The notes under the pieces are model-generated. The model was not told the origin of the DNA, made no database searches, and saw nothing but the letters and a program-made list of their open reading frames with translations. The position numbers and the translations under genes were made by a program. Of a DNA stretch of 64,000 nt, positions 28,946 through 38,397 are shown one piece after another. Source of the DNA: Luteimonas padinae (GTDB lineage: Bacteria; Pseudomonadota; Gammaproteobacteria; Xanthomonadales; Xanthomonadaceae); NCBI RefSeq assembly GCF_014652935.1, contig NZ_BMZT01000012.1, positions 1-64,000 on the forward strand, written 5' to 3'. The first letter of the stretch is position 1. Each line of letters begins with the position of its first letter.

Positions 28946-29362
28946 TCACCAGCAGCTACCCAGCGTCAACGCACGGGTCTTTTTTCCGGTCTGGTCGATG
29001 GTCATCTTTCCGCAGTTCTTGTCGTTGTTTGCCTGCGAGCCCTTCGGGTCGGTTTCAATGGTGTACGCCGCCGCGGTCACACTGCCGCTTACAAGCGACT
29101 GCGTGTAGAAGTTCGCGTTCCCGGAATCGCTACAGTCCGGCAGCACGGCACCCACATAGGTCAACTTGTTCGTGTAGTAGCGCTCCATGAACTGCGCACC
29201 TTCAATCAGGCAAGCCTGCGCCACGCTGCGCCGCGTCTTGGTCACGTGGGATGTGTAGCTGGGCAGGGCGATCGCCGCCAGGATGGCGATCACCGCGACT
29301 GTGATCATCAACTCGATCAGAGTGAAACCCTGCGCCACTCGACTGGAGACGGCAGGACTCAC
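28946..29362 (-). CDS. pilE: Type IV pilin PilE (minor pilin)
   Basis: A 138-residue pilin with leader MSPAVSSRVAQG cut before FTLIELMITVAVIAILAAIA. The C-terminal domain contains FMERYYTNKLTYVGA and a cysteine pair (CSDSG and CGKM) with a further Cys near the end (LGSCW). This is the PilE group that accompanies PilY1 in gammaproteobacterial minor-pilin operons. The GTG start overlaps the pilY1 stop (GTGA), showing translational coupling. Confidence 0.9.
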   Translation of the reverse strand: MSPAVSSRVAQGFTLIELMITVAVIAILAAIALPSYTSHVTKTRRSVAQACLIEGAQFMERYYTNKLTYVGAVLPDCSDSGNANFYTQSLVSGSVTAAAYTIETDPKGSQANNDKNCGKMTIDQTGKKTRALTLGSCW

Positions 29363-32300
29363 GGGGTGCCTCCCATGCCCAGAATGAGCTCCCGCCAGCT
29401 GACGCGCTCAGGATCACCTGTGGCACGATTCGTCCTCAACTCAGCTGTCTCACCATCAAAACGCGAGGCGAAAATATGCCTACCGAGCGAGTTGATGCCG
29501 GCGACGCCAGTCTCCAGACCAAGACCCGAATTAGCCATCGACTCATCGCCGTCGACCAGCGCATCGCTGCCATCGAACTGCCCATCGTCGTTCACGTCGA
29601 AATAGCTGCTCTCACCCAAACGGCCGCCGGTGAACGGATCAATCGCCATCACCCAGGAGCGTGCACCCGCTCCGCAGGGATCAGTGGCGTTCGGAATCAG
29701 GGTCGCGGCCACCAGGGCTAATCCTTGGAAGATCATCGGCGACACCATGCGCTCGCCTTCCGCCCCCTTTGACGGCGACTTCAGGTCGATATACCAGCCG
29801 CTTTTCCCAGCCAAGTCGGACATGGTTCCGGCGGACAGCGCGCGAACCGGATCACCACCAGGGGTGTTGCCTTCTGCCATGATCTTGCGCTCTTTGAGCT
29901 TATCCCTGCCGGTGATGAGCTTGCCGTCATCCTTGATCCCGTACCAGGTCTCGACGGCCATGCTGCCGACGTCCGCCGTGCCCAAGTAACGCCCAGTCCC
30001 GAAGAACACCCAGGTTTCCGAGCCGCTGTTGGGTCGCCTTGCGACCTGAGGGGGGATGCTAATGGGCCGACCGGCATTGAACAGCTTGACGCTGGACGGC
30101 TTCTTGTTTTCGAGGCCGGTGATTTTCCACAGGTTGCCCTTGAGATCACCGGCATACGCAGTGTCGAAGTACCCGTTGGGCTTGCTCCTCCACACCACGA
30201 GCCCGCTCAACCCACTGTCAGTGTCCGTGGCGGCTCCTGGATGCACGATACGAGTCGCCCCCGTGCTCAGATTGGATCCCCTGAGCCCGATCATGATTAA
30301 GGCGGCGGCGCCCCCGCTCACGCTGTTGGGTCCGTTTCCTAGCATTACGGACCAGCTGTCCTCGGCGTGCTGGGCGATCACCGGTCTGCTAAGCACATTG
30401 CCCAACTGCGGAATGTCGGCACCGGTCTTGTCCCAGACCACGGACATACTCTCCGGATTGGTCACATCCAGCGCGAAGACGCCCGGCTTGCCGCGCCCCA
30501 TGGTCCCTACCAGATAGGTCTTGTCCCCCGCTTCCGCGACGGCAATCTCGCCATCGACGAAGTACTGGTGCTGGTGCGGAAGCGAACTCGCCATGGAGTA
30601 CTCCGTGAGACCAGCCGTATCCTCGCGAACCGCCTTGGGTACGAAGGCGAACACTTCCCGGCCGGTGTCCGCATCGAAGGCATGAAGCATGCCGTCGTTG
30701 GCACCGACGTAGATCATGTTCTTTCGCGAATGCTCCGTGGTCGAGGGAACAAATACCGGCTGCGAGTGGATAATATCGCCCAGCACGCTGACGCGTACGC
30801 GCATGCTGCCCACAGCCCCCCCCTCTTTGTCCCGGTCGCCACGGAGGTAGTCTGCGACTCCCGCCGGCAGGTTCGGAGCGTTGGTGGCGTTGAAGGCGAC
30901 CCTGGCCGTACCGTCGGAACTACTGGTGTAGATCTTGCGGTCCTTCCAGTCCCGTGCGTTGAGCAGGGTGCTCGCACGCCACTGCGGGGACTTGGTCACC
31001 TCGCCGGTCGCCTGATCGATGAGATGGGCATTCAGCTCACCGGTCCACTGCTCACTAGTGAAGCGCGCCTGAAACAGCCGGGAGTTCGCCTCAAGCTGCG
31101 CGGACGTGGTACCCAACGCAGCGCCGGAACCCGGACGCGGCTCCCTCACGATGCGCGAGAACGCCTCCTTGAGGCCGTCGATCATCGCGTCCGGGTTGTT
31201 GGCCAGGAAGAAGTTGCGCGGCCTAAGATCTCCCGATTGCGGCAGCGTGTCCCCATCGGTCCAGAGGCTGTCCTCAAGGGCATCCGTGCGCGTGCTGGGG
31301 TCGTAGTCATACGGCACCACGAAACCGCCGTACTTCGCCGCCAGCCAGTACTGGTTGCTGTCCTTCGGCCTGACGTAGGTCGAGCCCTGCATCTCAGCCA
31401 CGTCCATCCAGTAGGTTGAGATCGTCTGCTTGCCAACAAGGTCGGAACGCTGGTCGCGCACATGTGCATCATAGGCCAGCCCCGCAATGTACGCCGAGGC
31501 GCCCTGACTTCCGAAGCTCGGGGACTTCCCCGAGATACTGAGGCCCTCGAGCTTACCCATCTGCTGGGTGAGTTTTTCCACGTCCACCAAGGTGTCGCTC
31601 TCGACGGCATCGGGCACGCTCGGTTCGTCTACGCTGAGATCTATTCCCCCGGGCAGGTTGCGATCCCTGTGGCTGTAGACGTCGCCAATGCCAAGAATCA
31701 CGTTCGCCTGGCACGAATACATGATCGGATCTGTCCAGTCCGTGATCACCGGAAAGCCATCGGCAAGCTTATAGGTTAGATTATTCGTGTACTCGGGAAC
31801 GTTCCCGATGTTGCGCAGGTAACGCGTGGCGGCGTAGTACAGTTCACTCACAGGATCATAGCTTTTATGTTTCGCAATACGGCTGCCATCCGGGGTATCT
31901 GGCATGCTGCCAAATTTATTGATGTAGTTGATCACCCCACTGTCTTTGATAGCGAGTTCGGTAGCCGTTGCGCTGGCATCGGTCGGGTTGGGGTTCCTGA
32001 TCAGCACGCCAGTACTCGCATCCCACTCCCGGTGGGTGTTCGCCTCCGGCTCCTGCATGGCAGGATGAGTCCGCGGTCCGACGAACTTCTGACGGGCACG
32101 AAGCGCCGCTCCATCGCGCTTCACGTCCGAGTCGTTGAGATAGCCGAAAACGCTGTAGCGTAGACGTTCAGAATATTGTTGGATCAGGCCTTCCGGCTTA
32201 TACCCCTGAGAGTACTTCGTGCAGTTGTCCGAGATGAAGCCCATCTTGCACACGCGGACGCGGACGAAAACCTCGTACACCACGCCGGCATCCGAACCGT

Positions 32301-32997
32301 TCCCACCGGACAGCGCATGCTGATCCGGGTTGTACGTAAGCACCGCGTCTGTCCCCGCGTTGAGATCGCCGCTGCTGGTGAATCGCATCTTGTTGCCCAG
32401 CCCTTCGATCCGCATTTTGAAGCTTTCCCAGCTCGCGGGAGTGTAATTCTCCACTACCGTCGAATTGGCTGTCGAAAAGTGAGGGAACTGCTTCGTATCG
32501 CCTTGGCCGTCATGCCATGCCTTCTCGATCCAGGTGTCGTCCGGATCATCCTTGACACGGTTGCCACCCGTGAGCGCCACGCGGAATGGGTCGATGGCCT
32601 GCGTCGTCGCCCAGTTGAGGAATTTGCCGCTCCACTCCTTGCTTCCACGGCAGGCACCGCTCGCGTCCGCCTTCGACACCGGATCGAAAAACCGCTTTTC
32701 TTCCGTCTCCGAGTACACATAGGCATAGCAAAAATTCGCGTCGAACAGTCCCGTATATCGACCTGCCGTCTTGAAGTCCGTCGAATCCTTGTAGGCCGCC
32801 ACACTGAGTGTCGGCCACTCCACCGACGGCGTCAGCACCAGGTTCCCCGGGACCTCTTGGGGAAGGAACAGTGGGGTCTTCGAGATCGATATCGCGGAAT
32901 CCGCAGGAGTGGACGCGATGCCGGCCAGTAGCCCCACAGCCATGGCGGCGGCGAACGTATGCGACGTCGATGCACGGAAGGTCTTGGGCGTCTTCAT
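29359..32997 (-). CDS. pilY1: Type IV pilus tip adhesin/assembly factor PilY1
   Basis: A 1212-residue secreted protein with signal peptide (AAAMAVGLLAGIASTPADSA). PilY1 sits at the pilus tip with the minor pilins, primes assembly, opposes PilT retraction and mediates adhesion. The C-terminal half is the PilY1 beta-propeller (HAFDADTGREVFAFVPKAV, FVDGEIAVAEAG, GTMGRGKPGVFALDV). A calcium-loop-like DVNDDGQFDGSD lies at about 1132-1143. I see no clear von Willebrand MIDAS motif in the N-terminal part. AGGTGA precedes ATG 32997. Base composition is lower in GC than the flanking core genes. Confidence 0.93.
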   Translation of the reverse strand: MKTPKTFRASTSHTFAAAMAVGLLAGIASTPADSAISISKTPLFLPQEVPGNLVLTPSVEWPTLSVAAYKDSTDFKTAGRYTGLFDANFCYAYVYSETEEKRFFDPVSKADASGACRGSKEWSGKFLNWATTQAIDPFRVALTGGNRVKDDPDDTWIEKAWHDGQGDTKQFPHFSTANSTVVENYTPASWESFKMRIEGLGNKMRFTSSGDLNAGTDAVLTYNPDQHALSGGNGSDAGVVYEVFVRVRVCKMGFISDNCTKYSQGYKPEGLIQQYSERLRYSVFGYLNDSDVKRDGAALRARQKFVGPRTHPAMQEPEANTHREWDASTGVLIRNPNPTDASATATELAIKDSGVINYINKFGSMPDTPDGSRIAKHKSYDPVSELYYAATRYLRNIGNVPEYTNNLTYKLADGFPVITDWTDPIMYSCQANVILGIGDVYSHRDRNLPGGIDLSVDEPSVPDAVESDTLVDVEKLTQQMGKLEGLSISGKSPSFGSQGASAYIAGLAYDAHVRDQRSDLVGKQTISTYWMDVAEMQGSTYVRPKDSNQYWLAAKYGGFVVPYDYDPSTRTDALEDSLWTDGDTLPQSGDLRPRNFFLANNPDAMIDGLKEAFSRIVREPRPGSGAALGTTSAQLEANSRLFQARFTSEQWTGELNAHLIDQATGEVTKSPQWRASTLLNARDWKDRKIYTSSSDGTARVAFNATNAPNLPAGVADYLRGDRDKEGGAVGSMRVRVSVLGDIIHSQPVFVPSTTEHSRKNMIYVGANDGMLHAFDADTGREVFAFVPKAVREDTAGLTEYSMASSLPHQHQYFVDGEIAVAEAGDKTYLVGTMGRGKPGVFALDVTNPESMSVVWDKTGADIPQLGNVLSRPVIAQHAEDSWSVMLGNGPNSVSGGAAALIMIGLRGSNLSTGATRIVHPGAATDTDSGLSGLVVWRSKPNGYFDTAYAGDLKGNLWKITGLENKKPSSVKLFNAGRPISIPPQVARRPNSGSETWVFFGTGRYLGTADVGSMAVETWYGIKDDGKLITGRDKLKERKIMAEGNTPGGDPVRALSAGTMSDLAGKSGWYIDLKSPSKGAEGERMVSPMIFQGLALVAATLIPNATDPCGAGARSWVMAIDPFTGGRLGESSYFDVNDDGQFDGSDALVDGDESMANSGLGLETGVAGINSLGRHIFASRFDGETAELRTNRATGDPERVSWRELILGMGGTP

Positions 32998-33008
32998 CAG
33001 GTCACCTT

Positions 33009-33607
33009 TCAAGGAGTGCCAGGCAGCGGAATGGCGTAATTGGCGGTCAGGACGACCAGCGCGCGACCGTTCGCCGAGTTGTCGGATGGATCACGGCTGC
33101 GGGCGAACACCCGGTAATAGGCGCGGGCCGTAAACGAGGTCTGCTGGCCGCCGTACTGATGGGAACCTGCGCTGTCGTCGAGGCCGTAGGCCGACGCCGA
33201 CGACAGGCTGTCGAATCGCTGGATCAGGTACTGCGGAGTTCCTGCGGCGTTGTCGGACAGCGCTGAATCGCCAGCCATGTCCTGCCAGCAGTCGGTGCAG
33301 CCGCTCACCACACCCGAATCGTCGGGCAGGCCGCAGCCGTGGTTCCACTGATGCAGTCTTGACCTAGTGTACTGGTGGTGTCTGCCTGGATCACGGCCTC
33401 GGCAGCGCGAAGACCGGCTTCGGCCGCCTGGAACTCAAGACTGCGGTCACGCTGACCCGCGGCCATGCGCTCCTCCATGACCGTGCCGCGAAGGCCGCCC
33501 AGCGCAAGCAGGGTGAGCACGGCAAGCAGGATCAGGGCAATCACCAGCACGGCGCCTCCCTGGCTGGCTGCGCCGGCCCGGCGGGACAGGATCGTCATCG
33601 GTTTCAT
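33009..33607 (-). pseudogene. pilX: Minor pilin PilX, split by a frameshift
   Basis: The N-terminal part (33305-33607, 100 residues) is a normal PilX start: QGGAVLVIALILLAVLTLLALGGLRGT, EERMAAGQRDRSLEFQAAEAGLRAAEA. It ends at TGA soon after CPTIRVW. The C-terminal part (33009-33311, 100 residues) continues in the -1 frame with SGCTDCWQDMAG, GTPQYLIQRFDS, ARAYYRVFARSRD and GRALVVLTANYA, all expected in PilX. The two frames overlap by 7 bases around GTGTGGTGAGC. One added or lost base would restore a roughly 198-residue PilX. It could be a real mutation, an assembly error, or recoding; the GTG GTG in the second frame could also allow reinitiation. Confidence 0.8.
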
Positions 33608-34689
33608 TGCAGTCGGTTCCTCAGCGCCACGGTTGTGGAGAGTTCACGTCCCAACAGCACGCCGTTGATAGCGGCGGACTTGTCGTCGCTTTCGAATGTG
33701 AGCTTGATCCGCACGGCAGCCACCCGCGCCCACTCCTCATCAGTGGTGATGGCCGAGGCGCTCAGGTAACTGCCATCGAGCAGATACTCGAAGGCCAGCG
33801 AGCGGACGTTCTCCGCGATCTCGTCGGCGGTAGCGCTTGGCCCATCCACGCGGCGGTACAGCGACTTGCCCGACGTCGTGCCGTTGCCGACGTACCAGCT
33901 GATGCTCCGCATGCGGGCGATGATCGCCGGCGGACTGCCTTCGTACATGCATCCTTTTGGCGCGTTCGGCAGCGTGGTGCCGCCTTTCCACCAGCCCTGC
34001 GTGCAACCGAAAGCGTAGCGCTTGTCCGAACCGTTCGGGCAATTTCCACCGGGTGCCAAGCAGTTGGTCGCATTGCCAGGAGTAACACTGGCCTTCTTCT
34101 GGATCTTTATCCCCTTTCCGCTCACGTCCGTGGCCTGGAAGATCGCAGCGTGCTCCGGGTCGCAAACCATGACGATCGCATTATTCCAATCTGCGGGCAC
34201 CGGATCGAAGGTGTTGATGTTCACATCAGACGAATTGCCCGCATCCACGCGCATGCCGCCTTCGGTCGCGGACTTGAGCACAATGGCTTCCGAATAGTTG
34301 CCCGTACCGATGATGCTTGCGCTGACCCGATCCCGCGCACCCGAGCCGAACTTGATACCGTCTTGGCTGCTGCTATAGCCGATCAGACCGCCCCCGAAAT
34401 CCGCGTATGGATACAACGATGAGTTGTTGAGAACATTGACCGGACGCAACGAGGAGTTGCAGGCGTTTCCACCCGACTCACGGATATCGCGCGACATCAG
34501 CTCGAAGGCAGCACGCGCGTTCTCCTGCACTCGACCCAGGCTCTCCGTCGACGCATAGACCTGCCGACTCGACAGGAACACCGAAATGGCCGCACCTGCC
34601 AGGATCGTTCCAAGAAGCAGGGCGATCATCAATTCAATAAGCGTGAATCCGCGGCCGTCCCGGCGCGGTCCTGCGCGATAGTTGCTCAT
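33604..34689 (-). CDS. pilW: Type IV pilus minor pilin PilW
   Basis: A 361-residue minor pilin. Leader MSNYRAGPRRDGRG, cut before FTLIELMIALLLGTILAG. The rest includes SRQVYASTESLGRVQENARAA, the PilW-typical MSRDIRESGG, several cysteines and a C-terminal YLLDG/VAAVRIKLTFES section. The start at 34689 overlaps the pilV stop (ATGA), and its stop overlaps the pilX start. The longer upstream frame runs into pilV and is ignored. Confidence 0.92.
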   Translation of the reverse strand: MSNYRAGPRRDGRGFTLIELMIALLLGTILAGAAISVFLSSRQVYASTESLGRVQENARAAFELMSRDIRESGGNACNSSLRPVNVLNNSSLYPYADFGGGLIGYSSSQDGIKFGSGARDRVSASIIGTGNYSEAIVLKSATEGGMRVDAGNSSDVNINTFDPVPADWNNAIVMVCDPEHAAIFQATDVSGKGIKIQKKASVTPGNATNCLAPGGNCPNGSDKRYAFGCTQGWWKGGTTLPNAPKGCMYEGSPPAIIARMRSISWYVGNGTTSGKSLYRRVDGPSATADEIAENVRSLAFEYLLDGSYLSASAITTDEEWARVAAVRIKLTFESDDKSAAINGVLLGRELSTTVALRNRLQ

Positions 34690-35123
34690 AGCCGCGTCCT
34701 CGTGCTGACCAAACCACTGTCGTTGCCACCACGGCTGTCGGTCCAAGAAACAGAGGCGGTACAGTCGCCGCCTTGGCAGTTGATTGCGCCACATGCCCCG
34801 GAACCGAGCTGCGCCTTCAACGCCGCCAGCCAGTAGGCTTGGTCCTTCTGCGCCAATGTGGCGGTGTTCACCGGTGCAGTGCAGAGCCTGGTGACGTTGT
34901 AGTCGCCGTTGCGGGCCGCGTCGACATTGGCGCGCATGCTGTCGAGGATGGAGTACGAGAAGATGGTCGCCATGCTCTGCTGATGCGACTGCTGGCTGTT
35001 TCGAAGGGCCATCATCTGCATCGCGGCGACACCAAGCAGGCCGATCGCCAAAATGAGAACGGTGATCAGCACCTCCAGCATCGTCGCACCGCGCTGCTTG
35101 CGGGAAATCGGACAGGTGGGCAT
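34686..35123 (-). CDS. pilV: Type IV pilus minor pilin PilV
   Basis: A 145-residue minor pilin with leader MPTCPISRKQRG cut before ATMLEVLITVLILAIGLLGVAA, followed by QMMALRNSQQSHQQSMATIFS, which is the PilV pattern. Two possible starts: ATG 35123 (12-residue leader) or GTG 35135, which overlaps the preceding stop as GTGA and would match the coupling seen elsewhere in this operon. Confidence 0.9.
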   Translation of the reverse strand: MPTCPISRKQRGATMLEVLITVLILAIGLLGVAAMQMMALRNSQQSHQQSMATIFSYSILDSMRANVDAARNGDYNVTRLCTAPVNTATLAQKDQAYWLAALKAQLGSGACGAINCQGGDCTASVSWTDSRGGNDSGLVSTRTRL

Positions 35124-35131
35124 AGGTTCAC

Positions 35132-35767
35132 TCACAATGTGTTGGATCTCGGGGCGGCGCAGCTGCCGCCGCCATTGACCCGAGTCACGCTGATCCGGCT
35201 GCCGCTGGCGATGCCGACGCGTCGCGTGTTCTCGGGAGGCCTCGTCGTCGGGATACATAGCGAAATGACCGCATTCACGAACTGATTGGACGAGCTGGAC
35301 GATCGGGCGAAGCCATCCGGACGAAACGCGAGCCGCGTTCCAAATCCTGTGCTGACGCGCATCTGGACCTTCGGCGGAAGCGTGAGCCGGCCCAGCACGG
35401 CCCTACCGGGCACGAAGGCCTTCAGGCCCGTCGCCCCGCTGGTGACGCAGGCACTCGTGGCGGTGGACGCGGCATCCGGGTCGACTACCGGACATACCAC
35501 AACCATCTGGTTGCGCCGGAGCGCTTCCATCCTGGCTCCCTGGAGGAATACCGACATCTCGTTAGCTACGCCGGTTAGCCGGTTGCCATTAACCACGCCG
35601 GAAAAATTAGGGACCGCGATCGCGATGATCACCGCGAGCACCGCGATCGTCACCATAAGTTCGATCAAGGTGAAGCCGGTCGAATCTCGACACGGCCGCC
35701 TCCCTCTCCTGACGGATACAACCTTGATCTTCAGCCCCATGCCGGAAGCGCCCCTCTGGATCCTCAT
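35132..35767 (-). CDS. Minor pilin FimT/FimU (GspH family)
   Basis: First gene of the minor-pilin operon, 211 residues. Leader ends CRDSTG, cut before FTLIELMVTIAVLAVIIAIA. The mature part has NEMSVFLQGARMEALRRNQM, VVVCPV with a Cys pair, and FRPDGFARSSSS, the C-terminal strand typical of FimT/FimU. In Pseudomonas FimU holds this place before pilV. Start 35767 is used; ATG 35740 is also possible and has AGAGGGG upstream. Confidence 0.88.
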   Translation of the reverse strand: MRIQRGASGMGLKIKVVSVRRGRRPCRDSTGFTLIELMVTIAVLAVIIAIAVPNFSGVVNGNRLTGVANEMSVFLQGARMEALRRNQMVVVCPVVDPDAASTATSACVTSGATGLKAFVPGRAVLGRLTLPPKVQMRVSTGFGTRLAFRPDGFARSSSSSNQFVNAVISLCIPTTRPPENTRRVGIASGSRISVTRVNGGGSCAAPRSNTL

Positions 35768-35901
35768 GGCATGAATACTAGTTGCAGCCTCCCCTGAAAG
35801 TGCGACTCCGGCGGACAGACGGCTGATCTGCTATCGCCAGCGGCAGCAAGGGCCATTCAACACCTTGAGGAGACCTGCGGCCTGAGGCATTCTCGCTGAT
35901 C

Positions 35902-36939
35902 ATGAACGAGCGATCGGCCGCCTCGACCCCGCAAGAAACTGTCGCCGCACTCGGGCAGCCCAATTCCGTGCTGTGGCTCATCCTGTCTACTCAGGCCCTG
36001 GCCACCATTCTGGCGCTGGCACCTGGCGTGGAGATGGATCGCTGGCTGTACTACTGCCTGATCTCCTTCCTCCTCCAGTGGGTCGGCCTACTGACCTTGG
36101 GACTGATCATGCTGTTCCGGCGCCAGTTGGACACCCTGTCGCCGCTGCGCCTGAGCTGGATGGCGGTAATACTGCTGCTGGCGTCCATCTTGATCGTGGG
36201 AGCCGTGGGCCTCGCCCTTCTGCCAGAGGTGTTTCCCATTAACCAGAACCAGCTTTTGGACGACTGGGGGCGGACCGGGATGATGATCACCGCAGCCGGC
36301 GTACTAGCCGCCCTCGCCTTCCAGAACCACTGGCGTTCGAAGCAGTTGGCGATACGCGCAAAGCAGGCTGAACTCGATGCACTGCGCGCCCGCGTCGAGC
36401 CGCACTTCCTATTCAACGCACTCAATACCGCGATCGCGCTGCTGCATAAGCGCCCCGAGACGGCCGAGCATGTACTGCTGGCCCTTTCGGATCTTTTCCG
36501 CGCCGCGCTATCCATCTCTCGCGAACATCAGCTCGGCGAGGAAATCAAGCTGACGCAGCAATACCTGATGATCGAGTCGCTCCGCTTGGGGGATCGGCTT
36601 CACGTCGAGTGGGACGTCGATGCAGCGCCCGACGATGTCCCCATCCCGGTGCTAGCCCTGCAGACGATCGTCGAGAACGCGATCCGCCACGGCATCGAAC
36701 GCCTGCCCGGCGGAGGGGCAGGCGTGCGCATCATCGCCGAAGCCAACGCAAAAGGGACACAGATCCTGGTGATTAAGCCGGTCCCACCCGGCGACCAGGG
36801 TCGCACGGGGCATAAGGTAGGTCTCGCGGCCACCCGAGCGCGGCTGGAAGCCATGGGGCCGGCCGCAGCCTCACTGCGGACCACGCACGCGAACGGGCAA
36901 TTCGAGGCCCGCATCAGTCTGCCTGCAGCCACCTGCTAA
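35902..36939 (+). CDS. FimS/AlgZ-type (LytS-like) sensor histidine kinase
   Basis: A 345-residue inner-membrane kinase with four hydrophobic segments (about 20-145) and a His_kinase domain. The H box is RVEPHFLFNALNTAI, phosphorylated His about residue 168. The N box is LQTIVENAIRHGI. The usual DxGxG loop is absent: VIKPVPPGDQG stands there, then GHKVGLAATRARL. That altered loop is usual in AlgZ/FimS relatives. In Pseudomonas FimS and AlgR activate fimU-pilVWXY1E. Here the kinase is divergent from that operon, 134 bases away, but no AlgR-type regulator follows. Confidence 0.88.
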   Translation: MNERSAASTPQETVAALGQPNSVLWLILSTQALATILALAPGVEMDRWLYYCLISFLLQWVGLLTLGLIMLFRRQLDTLSPLRLSWMAVILLLASILIVGAVGLALLPEVFPINQNQLLDDWGRTGMMITAAGVLAALAFQNHWRSKQLAIRAKQAELDALRARVEPHFLFNALNTAIALLHKRPETAEHVLLALSDLFRAALSISREHQLGEEIKLTQQYLMIESLRLGDRLHVEWDVDAAPDDVPIPVLALQTIVENAIRHGIERLPGGGAGVRIIAEANAKGTQILVIKPVPPGDQGRTGHKVGLAATRARLEAMGPAAASLRTTHANGQFEARISLPAATC

Positions 36940-36940
36940 C

Positions 36941-38329
36941 TCAGGTCACCACTTCGTAGCACGGCCGGTACTCGCCAGAAATCTTCATCCGCCGCTGCTC
37001 CACGAACGCCCGCAGCAGGTCGTCCAGTGCCCGCATCATGTCCTCGGCGCCGTGGATCTGGAACGGGCCGTACTGCTCCACGCGCCGCATCCCGTCCTCC
37101 TTCACGTTCCCCGCCACGATCCCCGAGAACGCCCGGCGCAGGTCCGCGGCCAGCTCATGCGGCTTGCGCCCGTGGTGCAGGTCCAGCCCCGCCATCGCCT
37201 CGTGCGTCGGCACGAACGGCTGCTGGAACGGCAGCGGGATGTCCAGTCCCCAGTTGAAGTAGAACGAGTCCTTGTTCTGGATCCTCGCCTCGCGCACGCG
37301 CTTGACGCCCGCGGCCATGGCGCGCGCAACGGCCTGCGGGTCGCCGACGATGATCTCGTAGCGCGAGGCGGCGGCGTCGCCCAGGGTCAGGCGGATGAAG
37401 CGGTCGATCTGCTCGAAGTACGGCGCCGAGGAGACGGGACCGGTCAGGATCAGCGGGAACGGCAGCGCTGCGTTTTCCTCGCGCAGCAACAGGCCGAGGA
37501 GGTACAGGATCTCTTCGGCCGTGCCCACGCCGCCGGGGAACACGATGATGCCGTGGCCGATGCGGACGAAGGCCTCGAGGCGCTTCTCGATGTCCGGCAT
37601 GATGACCAGCTGGTTGACGATCGGATTCGGGCTCTCGGCGGCGATGATGCCGGGCTCGGTGATGCCGATGTAGCGCGGGCGGCGCTGGCGCTGCTTGGCG
37701 TGGGCGATGTTGGCGCCCTTCATCGGGCCCTTCATCGCACCCGGGCCGCAGCCGGTGCAGATGTCGAGGCCGCGCAAGCCGAGCTCGTAGCCGACCAGCT
37801 TGGTGTACTCGTACTCCACGCGGCTGATGGAGTGGCCGCCCCAGCAGACCACGAGGTTCGGCTCGCTGGGATGCAGCAGGCGGGCGTTGCGCAGCAGTCC
37901 GAAGACGGCGTTGGTGATGCCGGCCGAGGAGTCGAGGTCGGCGGCGTACTCGGGGCCCAGCTCGATCGCCATGTAGGCGAGGTCGCGCACGGTGGCGAAC
38001 AGCAGCTCGGCCACGCCGCGGATGATCTCGCCGTCGACGAAGGCCATCGCCGGGGCGCCCTTGAGGTCGATGCGCAGGCCACGGTCCTGCTGCAGCACCT
38101 GGATGTCGAAGTCGGGGTACATCTCCTGCGCGGCACGCGGATCGTCGTTGGCGCTGCCGCTGGTGAGCACGGCGAGCGCACAGCGGCGCAGCAGGTCGTG
38201 CAGGCCGCCGGACGAGGCGTCCTTCAGGCGCGCCACCTCCTCGCGGGAGAGGATGTCGAGGCCACCGCGCGGGTAGATGCGGGCGTCGACGGTCGGGAGG
38301 GTGGCCTCGGGCCGGGTGGCGATGGTCAT
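36941..38329 (-). CDS. ppnN: Pyrimidine/purine nucleotide 5'-monophosphate nucleosidase
   Basis: A 462-residue LOG-family enzyme that splits nucleoside monophosphates into base and ribose-5-phosphate; in E. coli it is ppGpp-regulated. Seen: N-terminal YPRGGLDILSREEV, the core CTGCGPGAMKGPMKGA, and the catalytic FPGGVGTAEEILYLLGLLL. The YgdH C-terminal domain follows. Length agrees with E. coli PpnN (454). Its end is 1 base from the end of the convergent kinase gene. Confidence 0.95.
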   Translation of the reverse strand: MTIATRPEATLPTVDARIYPRGGLDILSREEVARLKDASSGGLHDLLRRCALAVLTSGSANDDPRAAQEMYPDFDIQVLQQDRGLRIDLKGAPAMAFVDGEIIRGVAELLFATVRDLAYMAIELGPEYAADLDSSAGITNAVFGLLRNARLLHPSEPNLVVCWGGHSISRVEYEYTKLVGYELGLRGLDICTGCGPGAMKGPMKGANIAHAKQRQRRPRYIGITEPGIIAAESPNPIVNQLVIMPDIEKRLEAFVRIGHGIIVFPGGVGTAEEILYLLGLLLREENAALPFPLILTGPVSSAPYFEQIDRFIRLTLGDAAASRYEIIVGDPQAVARAMAAGVKRVREARIQNKDSFYFNWGLDIPLPFQQPFVPTHEAMAGLDLHHGRKPHELAADLRRAFSGIVAGNVKEDGMRRVEQYGPFQIHGAEDMMRALDDLLRAFVEQRRMKISGEYRPCYEVVT

Positions 38330-38397
38330 CTGCTGTCTCTTCTTCTTGTTCTTGTCGTGTTTTCAGGCCAGCGACTCTAGCGCAACGGGGCCCCGGA

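Noticed and set aside
35768..35901. Sigma54 (RpoN) promoter for the minor-pilin operon
   Set aside because: TGG-C and TTGC-like bases occur on the minus strand but not with the required GG-N10-GC spacing.
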